Below are positions 1-7,044 of a stretch of 25,019 nt of DNA, in pieces. Each line of letters begins with the position of its first letter. Position 1 is the first letter of the stretch. The position numbers and the translations under genes are program-made. The notes under the pieces are model-generated. The model did not search any database, was not told the DNA's origin, and saw only the letters and a program-made list of their open reading frames with translations. Source of the DNA: JANNMJ01 sp031397815 (lineage in GTDB: Bacteria > Bacteroidota > Bacteroidia > Cytophagales > Hymenobacteraceae). Location of the stretch: positions 1 to 25,019 of the forward strand of contig JANNMJ010000040.1 of assembly GCA_031397815.1 (NCBI GenBank). Direction: 5' to 3'.

Positions 1-61
1 CAGCAATCGCCACGACCACCAGCAGCACTAAGCCGCCGACGATGCGGAATACTTTTTTCAT
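1..61 (-). CDS. N-terminal fragment of a membrane or exported protein
   Basis: The reverse strand reads ATG at 61-59 followed by 20 codons, MKKVFRIVGGLVLLVVVAIA, and then runs off the window edge. Two lysines and an arginine followed by a hydrophobic run of about 14 residues look like a signal peptide or a first membrane helix. Nothing of the mature protein is visible, so no function can be given. A candidate -7 box lies about 57 bases upstream. It reads in the same direction as the gene ending at 303, but a hairpin separates them, so they are probably transcribed separately. Confidence 0.6.
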   Translation of the reverse strand, partial: MKKVFRIVGGLVLLVVVAIA

Positions 62-117
62 TTCGATGAGATGTTGGTAAGGGAGTGAAGGGAGTAAGCT
101 GACCTACATCAGCCCCG

Positions 118-125
118 CCAAGATA
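118..125 (-). promoter_or_regulatory. Possible -7 promoter box for the gene starting at 61
   Basis: The minus strand reads TATCTTGG here, one mismatch from the Bacteroidota -7 consensus TAnnTTTG. It would give a leader of roughly 50 bases. No convincing TTG element is seen at the expected distance upstream, so this is a weak call. Confidence 0.3.
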
Positions 126-210
126 GCACTTCTCCGTAAAGGGTTGGCTGTTATTCTCTTGAGAACCCACCTCCGCCGCCTCCAAGCCACGACAAGCCCT
201 CCCCCCAAAT

Positions 211-256
211 CATCAAAAAGCAGCGCCCCGCCGGAAACCAGTTCCAACGGGGCGCT
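211..256 (-). terminator. Rho-independent terminator after the 303-1568 gene
   Basis: AGCGCCCCG at 222-230 pairs exactly with CGGGGCGCT at 248-256, and GGAA/TTCC inside the loop can pair further. Read on the minus strand, the hairpin is followed directly by CTTTTTG (complement of 214-220). It lies 46 bases past the stop codon of the 303-1568 gene, which is where its transcript would be expected to end. Confidence 0.7.
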
Positions 257-302
257 CCCAAAAATCAAATCAGCGAAATCAAAAAATCCGCTAAATCTGC
301 GA

Positions 303-1568
303 TCACGTCTTTTGCTTTTTCTTCTTCGCTGCCGGGAACAGCACGTTATTCAGAATCAGCCGATACCCCGGCGAGTTAGGATGGAGCGCCAAATCGGTCG
401 GCTCTTCCTCCACCATATGCTGATAATCTTCCGGGTCGTGGCCGCCGTAGAACGTCCAGGTGCCTTTCAGGAAGGTGCCGTGGATGTAGCGTGCCTCGCC
501 GATTGACTTGTTTTCGCCCATTACGAGCACATCTTTCTTGAGCGTGCGGTTGCGGAAGGCGGTGGTTTGGCCCATAAACCCTTTGATGGTCTGGGTGTGG
601 TCCTGACAGAGCATCGTCGGGACGGGGTCGTACTTCGCTGAGAAGGTGAAGAGCTGGAAATAATCGTTCTGCTCCGTGACGCCGCGCTCGGGCTGCTGCA
701 TATCGATGTCGCCGAACTCGTAGACGTAAGGGTTCATTTCGAGGCGGAAGTTCTCGAAGGCGAACGTCTGGGCGAAGTCGAGCTTTTGGGGTGCGTTGCG
801 GTCGGCGGGGTCGCCGTCGAACATCGCTTCGCAGATGTCGGTGTTTTGGGCCGCGAGGGCGATATCGTATGAGTCGGTCGCGGAGCACATCGCGAACAGG
901 AAGCCGCCGCCGGCCACGAAATCGCGCATCTTGCTCACCACCGACAGCTTCATCTTCGAGACCTTCTGGAACCCGCGCCGGGCGGCGGTATTCTCCGCCT
1001 CGCGCTGCTGCTCGATGTACCACGGCCGCGTCCGGAAAGACGCGTAGAATTTGCCGTATTGGCCGGTAAAGTCTTCGTGGTGAAGATGGAGCCAGTCGTA
1101 CGTAGGGAGCTTGCCGTCGAGGACTTCATCATCGAACACCACGTCGTACGGAATCTCGGCGTAGGTGAGGACGAGGGTTACGGCGTCGTCCCACGGCTGT
1201 TTCGACTTCGGCGAGTACACCGCAATCTTCGGCGCCTTTTCGAGCTTCATCACCTCCATATTGGCGTCGGGGGCGGCAATCTCGGCGAGCACTTCGTTGT
1301 ACTGCGCGTCGGAGATAAGCTGGTAGCTCACGCCGCGCACGGTCAGCTCGTTCTGCACCTGCGGGCTCGACTTAAACGCGAAAGACCCGCCCCGGTAATT
1401 GAGCAGCCAGTCGACGGTTTCGTCGTGCTTCAGGAGCCAGAAAGCGATTCCATACGCCTTCAGGTGGTCTTTTTGGGCCTCGTCCATTGGCACCAGCAGC
1501 GTCGAGGCGCGGGCCAGAACCGGGGCAAGCAGCAGCGCCAAGCTGCACAAAAACGAACGGAAACGCAT
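303..1568 (-). CDS. Secreted Bacteroidota protein of the family labelled asparagine synthetase B
   Basis: A protein of 421 residues with a signal peptide (residues 1-21, cut after LARA). I recognise the family from Bacteroidota genomes, where it is widely labelled asparagine synthetase B. The sequence does not support that activity: there is no N-terminal catalytic cysteine of a class II glutaminase and no ATP-pyrophosphatase loop, and the protein is exported. Conserved-looking blocks are HLHHEDFTGQYGKF (161-174), GGFLFAMCSATDS (221-233, Cys228) and GGHDPEDYQH (375-384). The second resembles a nucleophile elbow of a class I glutamine amidotransferase or ThuA-like fold, which is my inference. 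The C-terminus is a lysine cluster. The ATG at 1568 was chosen because it begins the signal peptide; 17 further upstream codons would precede it with non-signal sequence. The gene is monocistronic, with its own -7 box and terminator. Confidence 0.75.
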   Translation of the reverse strand: MRFRSFLCSLALLLAPVLARASTLLVPMDEAQKDHLKAYGIAFWLLKHDETVDWLLNYRGGSFAFKSSPQVQNELTVRGVSYQLISDAQYNEVLAEIAAPDANMEVMKLEKAPKIAVYSPKSKQPWDDAVTLVLTYAEIPYDVVFDDEVLDGKLPTYDWLHLHHEDFTGQYGKFYASFRTRPWYIEQQREAENTAARRGFQKVSKMKLSVVSKMRDFVAGGGFLFAMCSATDSYDIALAAQNTDICEAMFDGDPADRNAPQKLDFAQTFAFENFRLEMNPYVYEFGDIDMQQPERGVTEQNDYFQLFTFSAKYDPVPTMLCQDHTQTIKGFMGQTTAFRNRTLKKDVLVMGENKSIGEARYIHGTFLKGTWTFYGGHDPEDYQHMVEEEPTDLALHPNSPGYRLILNNVLFPAAKKKKQKT

Positions 1569-1616
1569 AAGCGAAAGACAAGCGCCCCTCTGTTGCGGAT
1601 GGCAGGGCGGCTCCCA

Positions 1617-1624
1617 CAAACTTA
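1617..1624 (-). promoter_or_regulatory. -7 promoter box TAAGTTTG for the 303-1568 gene
   Basis: The minus strand reads TAAGTTTG, a full match to the Bacteroidota -7 consensus TAnnTTTG, placing transcription start about 42 bases before the ATG at 1568. A TTG element 17-23 bases further upstream is not obvious. Confidence 0.5.
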
Positions 1625-1630
1625 GCGTAG

Positions 1631-1649
1631 CGCGGCGAGGTTCGCCGCG
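1631..1649. other. Perfect 8-bp hairpin in a divergent intergenic region
   Basis: CGCGGCGA (1631-1638), loop GGT, TCGCCGCG (1642-1649). It sits between the minus-strand promoter at 1617-1624 and the leader of the plus-strand gene at 1761. There is no T-run, so it may be an operator or just GC-rich chance structure. Confidence 0.35.
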
Positions 1650-1664
1650 GCGCCGGGTCAGGCC

Positions 1665-1893
1665 GAAAAGATTTGCCGCGCGGCATTTACCTTTCAGCAG
1701 CTTTCGCCGTCTGGTGAGTGCTTCGGGTTTTTTATTCGGTCTTCTTTTTCTTTATTTCGGATGAAACACATGGTCAGAAAAAGCGCCCTGCTCGCACTGA
1801 GCGCGCTACTCGGCGGATTGGCATTGCCGGTCGTCGCCCAAACCACGGGGGGCGATTGGCGGCCGTTTCGGGTGGGGCATACGTATTATTATG
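1665..1893 (+). repeat. 5' duplicated block, copy 1 (leader plus signal peptide)
   Basis: This 229-base stretch is repeated with a one-base indel and few substitutions at 3411-3638. It covers about 96 bases of untranslated leader and the first 44 codons of the gene. Within the leader both copies keep TTTG, then TACCTTTC 12 bases later, which resembles a promoter with a short spacer. Copy 1 also contains the perfect 12-bp palindrome TGCCGCGCGGCA at 1674-1685. Confidence 0.8.
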
Positions 1894-3299
1894 CGGCTGG
1901 GGCGGGGCAGGATTCCATCGTAACGGTGCGAATCAAGGCGGGGGAGATGGCTGGCGCCGATTCGGCGTGGTCGTTTCAGCAGGTAGCGCGCGGGCGTGGT
2001 CAGAACCGGCCGCCTGTGCTGCTGCCGGATACGGAGCTTGGGGCCACCCAAACGGCCCTGCTTGGCGGCGATTTTGAGCTGAGAACCAGTGCGGCGCGTA
2101 TGTTCCGCCTACGTACTCATCTGCCGATTGGTGCTACTTGGCCCTTCGGCTCCGGCCTGACGGCCACCCTGAGTGCACGTACGTGGGAGCCGGTAGCCTT
2201 AGCAGACTCTAGTGTACGGGATTCCATGCTCGTCATCGGGCTGAGCAACGGCCAAACCATTCGGCTGAGTAAGCGCTATGGCTTGGTGAGCGCGCCCTCG
2301 CTGCTGGCCCTCTCTGCCGGACAATCGGCGCCTATGCTGACGCTGTATGCGCTGCCCGAGCGCAACGCCGGTCTGCCGCCGAATCACCCATGGCGATTAT
2401 TTAATTTTTCGCCCGGCGATGAGCTGGGATATCACTACACGGTTGGGGGGATCAATTTTACTTGGGGAGTGGTCTGCAAGGAAAGCTGGTTGCGGGTGCG
2501 GGTACTTGACCGGCGTTTCGACGCCACCGGCGATACCTTGCTCTACACGCTGTTATCGCAGCGCCACGATGCCAGCGCGGCCGGGCCTAACAACCCATTC
2601 TGCCCTAATGGTAGCAATTACGCCATTACGCTTCCTGCTGAAACGTCTATTCTGCGAATCCCCCGGCACGGTTTCGAGTGGCGGAGTGGCATTGTGGGGA
2701 TGTTTGCGTCGGGTAGTGCCACAGTTGGCTCGCACCAGTTCTTCGATGCCGGCGGATTCCCGGCACACGTGAACGAAGGTACCCGCCGAATGGAGCCAGT
2801 AGCCGGGTGCGGCGGACGATTCGCCTCCCATATCAGCCAATGGCACTACGACTCAGCGCAGCAGGTATTTACTCCCATGGTAGACTATGCGGGGCACTTA
2901 TTGGTGGCGGAAGGTCTGGGAGTGGTGGAAGACAATTATTCCAACTTCGCTGAATACGCGACGAAGCTCGTGTGGTACCAGAAAAATGGTGACCAGTGTG
3001 GTTCTCTGACCGGATTTCCTGTGCTCCTTGCTACGCCCGCCCCTTTGTCGGCTGAGCACGTCCAGCTCTACCCAAACCCCGCCACCACCACCGCCCGCCT
3101 CAACCTGACGGGCACGAGAGGCGGCGCGCTCACCCTCACCGCCACCGATGCCCTCGGGCGCCGGGTGTGGCAGCACACGCAGGTAGTGGGAGCGGAGGCG
3201 GATATTGCGCTGCCCGTGGGCGGGTGGGCGCCAGGGGTTTATTACGTGCGGGTGGCGTTGCCGGAAGGCGCGCGGGTGCTGCGGGTGGTGAAGGAGTAG
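1761..3299 (+). CDS. T9SS type A sorting domain-containing secreted protein (paralog 1)
   Basis: A protein of 512 residues. MKHMVRKSALLALSALLGG begins a signal peptide ending near residue 27 (VVAQ). Residues 434-512 form a T9SS C-terminal sorting domain, starting VQLYPNPATTTARLNL, with the GRRVWQ core and a final GVYYVRV strand; this domain directs secretion across the outer membrane and is normally removed or attached to surface polysaccharide. The middle (28-430) is rich in beta-type sequence with scattered cysteines, consistent with a disulfide-bonded extracellular module, but I recognise no enzyme motif. The next gene (3506-5026) is a paralog, near-identical at both ends. The ATG at 1761 is fixed by the signal peptide and by the matching start in the paralog. 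A strong hairpin terminator follows the stop. Ligand or substrate is unknown. Confidence 0.88.
   Translation: MKHMVRKSALLALSALLGGLALPVVAQTTGGDWRPFRVGHTYYYAAGAGQDSIVTVRIKAGEMAGADSAWSFQQVARGRGQNRPPVLLPDTELGATQTALLGGDFELRTSAARMFRLRTHLPIGATWPFGSGLTATLSARTWEPVALADSSVRDSMLVIGLSNGQTIRLSKRYGLVSAPSLLALSAGQSAPMLTLYALPERNAGLPPNHPWRLFNFSPGDELGYHYTVGGINFTWGVVCKESWLRVRVLDRRFDATGDTLLYTLLSQRHDASAAGPNNPFCPNGSNYAITLPAETSILRIPRHGFEWRSGIVGMFASGSATVGSHQFFDAGGFPAHVNEGTRRMEPVAGCGGRFASHISQWHYDSAQQVFTPMVDYAGHLLVAEGLGVVEDNYSNFAEYATKLVWYQKNGDQCGSLTGFPVLLATPAPLSAEHVQLYPNPATTTARLNLTGTRGGALTLTATDALGRRVWQHTQVVGAEADIALPVGGWAPGVYYVRVALPEGARVLRVVKE
3060..3274 (+). repeat. 3' duplicated block, copy 1 (sorting domain)
   Basis: This stretch encodes most of the T9SS sorting domain and recurs at 4796-5010. 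I count about ten differences over the first 190 bases, most of them silent. That is far closer than the central parts of the two genes. Confidence 0.8.
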
Positions 3300-3328
3300 G
3301 CACGCAGGTTCCATAAATGATTTCCCCT

Positions 3329-3369
3329 AAAATCTCCCCCGTGTGGCTTGCCGACACGGGGGAGATTTT
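3329..3369 (+). terminator. Strong hairpin terminator after paralog 1
   Basis: The arms 3329-3344 and 3354-3369 are perfectly complementary over 16 bp (AAAATCTCCCCCGTGT on the left) around a 9-base loop. The A-rich outer left arm and T-rich outer right arm fit an intrinsic terminator able to act in both directions. It begins 30 bases after the stop codon at 3299. Confidence 0.85.
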
Positions 3370-3410
3370 GCATTTGTGGGGCGGGGAAGTTGAGCGCGCT
3401 TCACTTCGCT

Positions 3411-3638
3411 GAAAAGATTTGCCGCGCCGCATTTACCTTTCAGCAGCACTCGCCGTCTGGTGATTGCTTCGGGTTTTTATTCGGTCTTCTTTTTCTTTAT
3501 TTCGGATGAAACACATAGTCAGAAAAAGCGTCTTGCTCGCGCTGAGCGCGCTAATCGGCGGATTGGCATTGCCTGCTGCCGCTCAAACCACGGGTGCCGA
3601 TTGGCGGCCGTTTCGGGTGTGGCATACGTATTACTATG
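3411..3638 (+). repeat. 5' duplicated block, copy 2 (leader plus signal peptide)
   Basis: Second copy of the block at 1665-1893, shorter by one T in a T-run of the leader. The leader palindrome has one mismatch here (TGCCGCGCCGCA, 3420-3431), whereas the TTTG and TACCTTTC elements are kept. Confidence 0.8.
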
Positions 3639-5026
3639 AACGCACCACCACGCCCGTGCACCTCGAAACGGTGCGTTTGGCGGCTGGTCGGTTGGAAGGC
3701 GCCGATTCGGTGTATGCCTTTAACGATTTTTACCGCGCCACCTCCTCGAACGATGTGTACTCGCCGAATTGCCCGCGAACCGGGAATGAGCTGTTTCGGC
3801 GAGAGGAGAACACGCTGGTCGGGGCGGAGCTGCAGCTGGTGGCGGGCGTGGGCGATTATTTCCTCCGTTTCGCCGGTGGCGCCGCGCTCCGACTGCCCCG
3901 CCGCCCTCCGGCCGTAGGCGCTAGCTGGATTTTAAAGCCCGGCGTCTCGGCCACGGTCACCCGGCTGGAAGTGCGCGCGGTAGGCGCGGGCGCTGCGGCC
4001 GTCGCCGATTCGGTGTGGGTCGCGATGCTCAGCACCGGCGACGAGATGATCGGGAGTAAGTCGTTCGGCCTCGTGCAAACGCCGCCTTTACTGGGGATTG
4101 GCTCCGCCCAAATCCCGATTTTCATTCTCCGGCTGCTCACCATTCCGGAACGCCGGGTCGGGCAGCTCGCCACGGCGAACCTACCGGCTTGGCAGGTCGG
4201 CGATTCGCTGGTGCGGACTGAGTCGACGTTCAATTTCTGGAACCCGGCGTTCGGCTGTTCCTCGGTTACCTCCCTGGCGCACTACACGCGGCAAACGCTA
4301 TCGGCCAACGCCGACACGGTTTACCTGCACGGCTTCCGGAAGCGCGTGGTGAATTACTCGGGCGCGCCGGGCTGCCCGGCGGCTGCCACCGTCGTAGATC
4401 CGCCGATTTCCTTCCGATCCGCCCGCTACGTTGGGCCGCCCGCCCCGCCCGCGCCAACGCGCGGGCAGCTGCTGCAACAGCCCTCGCGGCCGACGGGCAA
4501 TGGCGTGGTAAACGTGCAACGCTGGTTCGTGGCGCCCGCAGCGGGCGAATGCTTCCCGGGCTGGCGCACGCGCTACGAAACGTATTTCGGCGTCGATTCC
4601 TGCCGTCAAACGCTCAACGCCCTAGTCGACCAAGGCGGTTGGTACGAAGCAGTAGACGGCTTCGGGACGGTCAGCGACGCTACCACCGGGAGCGTGGGCC
4701 AGATGGTGTGGTACCGTCGTGGGGGCCAAACGTGCGGCCAACGGCCCAACCTGAGTGCGCTCCTCGCCGCTCCCAAGCTGCTGCCCGCTTCCGCCGTCCA
4801 GCTCTACCCAAACCCCGCCACCACCACCGCCCGCCTCAACCTGACGGGCACGAAAGGCGGCGCACTCACCCTCACCGCCACCGATGCCCTCGGGCGCCGC
4901 GTGTGGCAGCACACGCAGGTGGTGGGAGCAGAGGCGGATATTGCGCTGCCGGTGGATGGGTGGGCGCCGGGGGTTTATTATGTGCGGGTGGCGCTGGGGG
5001 AAGGGGTTAGGGTGGTGAGGGAGTAA
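3506..5026 (+). CDS. T9SS type A sorting domain-containing secreted protein (paralog 2)
   Basis: A protein of 506 residues, paralogous to the preceding gene. Signal peptide MKHIVRKSVLLALSALIGG ends near residue 27 (AAAQ), followed by TTGADWRPFRVWHTYYY, shared with paralog 1. Residues 431-506 are the T9SS sorting domain (VQLYPNPA, then GRRVWQ, then GVYYVRVAL). The centre is alignable with paralog 1 but strongly diverged and carries a different cysteine set (for example FGCSS, PGCPA, GECFPG, DSCRQ); a late WYRRGGQTCG segment matches WYQKNGDQCG of paralog 1. No catalytic motif was recognised. An in-frame TTG at 3464 would add 14 residues, but the ATG at 3506 matches the paralog and starts the signal peptide properly. 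No clear terminator follows. Probably surface-exposed or released; function unknown. Confidence 0.88.
   Translation: MKHIVRKSVLLALSALIGGLALPAAAQTTGADWRPFRVWHTYYYERTTTPVHLETVRLAAGRLEGADSVYAFNDFYRATSSNDVYSPNCPRTGNELFRREENTLVGAELQLVAGVGDYFLRFAGGAALRLPRRPPAVGASWILKPGVSATVTRLEVRAVGAGAAAVADSVWVAMLSTGDEMIGSKSFGLVQTPPLLGIGSAQIPIFILRLLTIPERRVGQLATANLPAWQVGDSLVRTESTFNFWNPAFGCSSVTSLAHYTRQTLSANADTVYLHGFRKRVVNYSGAPGCPAAATVVDPPISFRSARYVGPPAPPAPTRGQLLQQPSRPTGNGVVNVQRWFVAPAAGECFPGWRTRYETYFGVDSCRQTLNALVDQGGWYEAVDGFGTVSDATTGSVGQMVWYRRGGQTCGQRPNLSALLAAPKLLPASAVQLYPNPATTTARLNLTGTKGGALTLTATDALGRRVWQHTQVVGAEADIALPVDGWAPGVYYVRVALGEGVRVVRE
4796..5010 (+). repeat. 3' duplicated block, copy 2 (sorting domain)
   Basis: Partner of the block at 3060-3274, in the same reading frame and encoding the same T9SS sorting domain with few amino-acid changes. 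Confidence 0.8.
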
Positions 5027-5084
5027 AGGGGGGAGAATCTGGTAGCATCTGCCGCTGCTTTGTCGCAAGACTTTTATAAAAGGC

Positions 5085-5223
5085 CTTACGCACGGGCGGC
5101 AAAAACCCGTTCAGCACGGCAGAACAATGATCCCAGAGGGACAATCATCGGGTTGAAATCGCCGATGTTAGGCGGTTTCGTGATCCCGTCCCGGAGGGAC
5201 TACTCGATTCTCCCGTGCGTAAG
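5085..5223. repeat. MITE-like or REP-like element with 12-bp terminal inverted repeats
   Basis: CTTACGCACGGG at 5085-5096 is matched exactly by CCCGTGCGTAAG at 5212-5223. Inside lie two short hairpin motifs, TCCC-AGA-GGGA (5130-5140) and GTCCC-GGA-GGGAC (5188-5200). The 139-base element has no credible gene. No target-site duplication is evident in the flanks. It fills most of the 342-base gene-free stretch 5027-5368, which otherwise holds only the repeat copies listed next. Confidence 0.45.
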
Positions 5224-5282
5224 TCGTGCTCAAAACTGTTGGTCGGCCGCTCAGCGATAACGTTCGGCCACTTGGTGTAAGA

Positions 5283-5300
5283 GTGCCAACAGGCGTTCTT
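5283..5300. repeat. Degenerate copy of the small repeat at 5335-5360
   Basis: GTGCCAACAGGCGTTCTT resembles GACGCCAACTGGTGTCCT of the copy about 50 bases downstream, with roughly three quarters of positions matching. It is weak taken alone and is listed because two better copies exist in the window. Confidence 0.3.
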
Positions 5301-5334
5301 AGAGCAGTTTAATGGTCAGTGTACGATGTCCTTT

Positions 5335-5360
5335 CGTAGGGACGCCAACTGGTGTCCTCG
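5335..5360. repeat. Small palindromic repeat, single copy
   Basis: CGTAGGGACGCCAACTGG followed by TGTCCTCG. GGGACGCC can pair with GGTGTCC (one G.T pair) around a short loop. The sequence is close to the unit forming the large inverted repeat at 9186-9256. It lies 9 bases beyond the end of the minus-strand gene 5369-5926, the same relation to a gene end as the other copy. Confidence 0.5.
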
Positions 5361-5368
5361 TGGTCCTT

Positions 5369-5926
5369 TCACTGGCCCGATGCGTCTAGGGGCCGGATGT
5401 AGGCTCCGCGAATCCAGCCAGTTTTGCCCTCATACGTAGCTCGATACCAGTTGCCGGACAAGCCGTCGGCATCCTCTTCGGCGGCCGGACCGTCAACGCT
5501 TACCACGTCTATGGTGACGTAGTACGGTACTTTGGCTACAACCTCGGCGCTGGACGAAGGCTCAGCGCGCATATTGAGTCCTGAGCGCGACACGACCCGG
5601 CCCGTAAAAAGTACATCAACCGTATCAGGAGCGGTGCTGACCTCATCGGCAAAAACCGGATTGCCGAAGTAGGTCAGCGCTATCAGCACCACCGCCAGGC
5701 CGCCCGCGCCCGCTGCTACGTTCCCGTGCAGCCGGTAGCGGCGGCGGGCGGCCAGCATCCCCGCCGCCGCGCCCAGGCCCGCGCCCAGCAGCGCGTAGCC
5801 CGCCCAACCCAAGCGGCCGAAAAGCGACAGGTCAAGCGTCAGAAAAAAAGAAGGCGCAAGGAAGAAAATGATGATCGAACTGGCAATGACCAGCACTGTG
5901 ATCGCGGGGTTTCTGGCATTGTTCAT
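5369..5926 (-). CDS. Membrane protein: three-helix anchor plus SH3b domain
   Basis: A protein of 185 residues. Three hydrophobic segments (about 8-30, 38-60, 67-90) are followed by a bacterial SH3 domain at 107-181, recognised from GLNMRAEPSSSAEVVAKV, then GNWYRATYEGKTGWIRGAYI. SH3b domains usually bind peptidoglycan or peptide ligands; here it would probably face the periplasm. The anchor is paralogous to that of the gene at 6043-7038, including the shared AARRRYRLHGNV segment between helices 2 and 3. It is the last gene of the minus-strand array and starts 116 bases after the previous stop. The bases before the ATG at 5926 are very A-rich on the coding strand, which favours translation in Bacteroidota. 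Exact function unknown. Confidence 0.75.
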   Translation of the reverse strand: MNNARNPAITVLVIASSIIIFFLAPSFFLTLDLSLFGRLGWAGYALLGAGLGAAAGMLAARRRYRLHGNVAAGAGGLAVVLIALTYFGNPVFADEVSTAPDTVDVLFTGRVVSRSGLNMRAEPSSSAEVVAKVPYYVTIDVVSVDGPAAEEDADGLSGNWYRATYEGKTGWIRGAYIRPLDASGQ

Positions 5927-6042
5927 ATGAAGTTTTTTTATTATTTTATTGAAGAATCAAGCGTTGTTTTTGCCCTATTCCTTTTAGTAGTCGTGGTCTG
6001 GTGGTCGTGGCGTAAGCGGGTTTGCCACAACCGGCCGCTCGT

Positions 6043-7038
6043 TCATTGCCCATTACTCAGCGAAATGATGCGATACTGCGGATCAAGCAAAGTCGTAACA
6101 TTCAGCGATTTTACGAATTTTCCGTTCGCAATCCAGACTTCTGTGAAGGATACGAGCGTGGTGCCCGCCGACGGGCCGGGCGCAATGCCGACCGGCCCGT
6201 TCGCCGCGCGCCGCCGCGCCAAGCCGGGGTAATCAGCTTGGGAAGTCTGAATGTCTTCTTCTATCAGGCGCCAAGCGTCGCTCTGGCTAAGCTTTTCACC
6301 GTTGTACTCGACCGTTGTCCCAAAGCGTTCGCTCAATGAAAACGGGTTTTCGTGTGCATCAGCGTAGAAGGCGTCGATGGCCGCTTTACAGAGAATAAGG
6401 GCGTTGCTGGGTAATCCCTGACGCTGATCGGCTGACTGGTAGCCCACTTGGCCGCCTTGCATCGAAACGCCATCAATGAGTTGTTGCGTAGGATCAGCAG
6501 CGGCATCCGCATCGGCGTCCGGAGAAACGACCGCTGAGTCGGCGGCGCCATTCAGAGCTAAATCATCTGCTTTGCCTGCCGCTTCACTTACCGAATCAGC
6601 CGCGAATCCGACGCCTTCTGTGGTTGTCTCTATCTGTTCAGTCGACGCTTCGTCGAGGGTATCATACGTGCTTTGCGAAATCGAATCGGCGCTTTCGTAA
6701 GCGGTAGAATCAGCAGGCGTCGCTAATGATTCACTGCTTTCGGGAATTCGCCAATCGGCAGCCGTTACTGGGTTGCCTAGGTAAATCAAGGCGCCCATCA
6801 CAATAGTCACCCCGCCCGCGCCCGCTGCTACATTTCCGTGCAGGCGGTAGCGGCGCCGAGCGGCCAGCATTCCCACTGCTGCGCCTAGGCCAGCACCCAG
6901 CAGCGCGTAGCCCGGCCAGCCCAGCCGCCCCAAAGGCGACAAATCAAGCGTGATAAAAACAGCCGGCGCGACTAAATAAATAACCACAATACTGACCACG
7001 GCCAGTACCGTGCTCACCAGACCTTTGGCACTACTCAT
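6043..7038 (-). CDS. Membrane protein: three-helix anchor plus acidic linker plus NTF2-like domain
   Basis: A protein of 331 residues. Helices lie at about 8-31, 38-60 and 67-91, matching the anchor of the neighbouring 5369-5926 gene. Residues 92-190 form an acidic Ser/Thr/Ala-rich, probably disordered linker. Residues about 212-328 resemble the NTF2-like/SnoaL alpha+beta fold (AAIDAFYADAHENPFSLSER, then TTVEYNGEKLSQSDAWRLIE); this assignment is inferred from the pattern only. The ATG at 7038 lies 6 bases after the stop of the 692-residue gene, so the two are very likely co-translated. Together with 5369-5926 it looks like a membrane-anchored sensor or scaffold of the array. The linker shows no recognised motif. 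Confidence 0.72.
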   Translation of the reverse strand: MSSAKGLVSTVLAVVSIVVIYLVAPAVFITLDLSPLGRLGWPGYALLGAGLGAAVGMLAARRRYRLHGNVAAGAGGVTIVMGALIYLGNPVTAADWRIPESSESLATPADSTAYESADSISQSTYDTLDEASTEQIETTTEGVGFAADSVSEAAGKADDLALNGAADSAVVSPDADADAAADPTQQLIDGVSMQGGQVGYQSADQRQGLPSNALILCKAAIDAFYADAHENPFSLSERFGTTVEYNGEKLSQSDAWRLIEEDIQTSQADYPGLARRRAANGPVGIAPGPSAGTTLVSFTEVWIANGKFVKSLNVTTLLDPQYRIISLSNGQ

Positions 7039-7044
7039 TGCAGA

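Noticed and set aside
1059..1625. Plus-strand open frame of 188 codons opposite the secreted 421-residue protein
   Set aside because: Low-complexity Val/Leu/Arg/His-rich translation, antisense to a conserved gene.
5085..5223. Possible CRISPR-like or riboswitch structure from repeated GGGAC motifs
   Set aside because: Only two motif copies, no regular spacing, and no gene directly downstream in the right orientation.
5060..5260. 66-codon open frame in the gap after the second T9SS gene
   Set aside because: It is made almost entirely of the inverted-repeat element at 5085-5223; the peptide reflects repeat sequence, not a protein.
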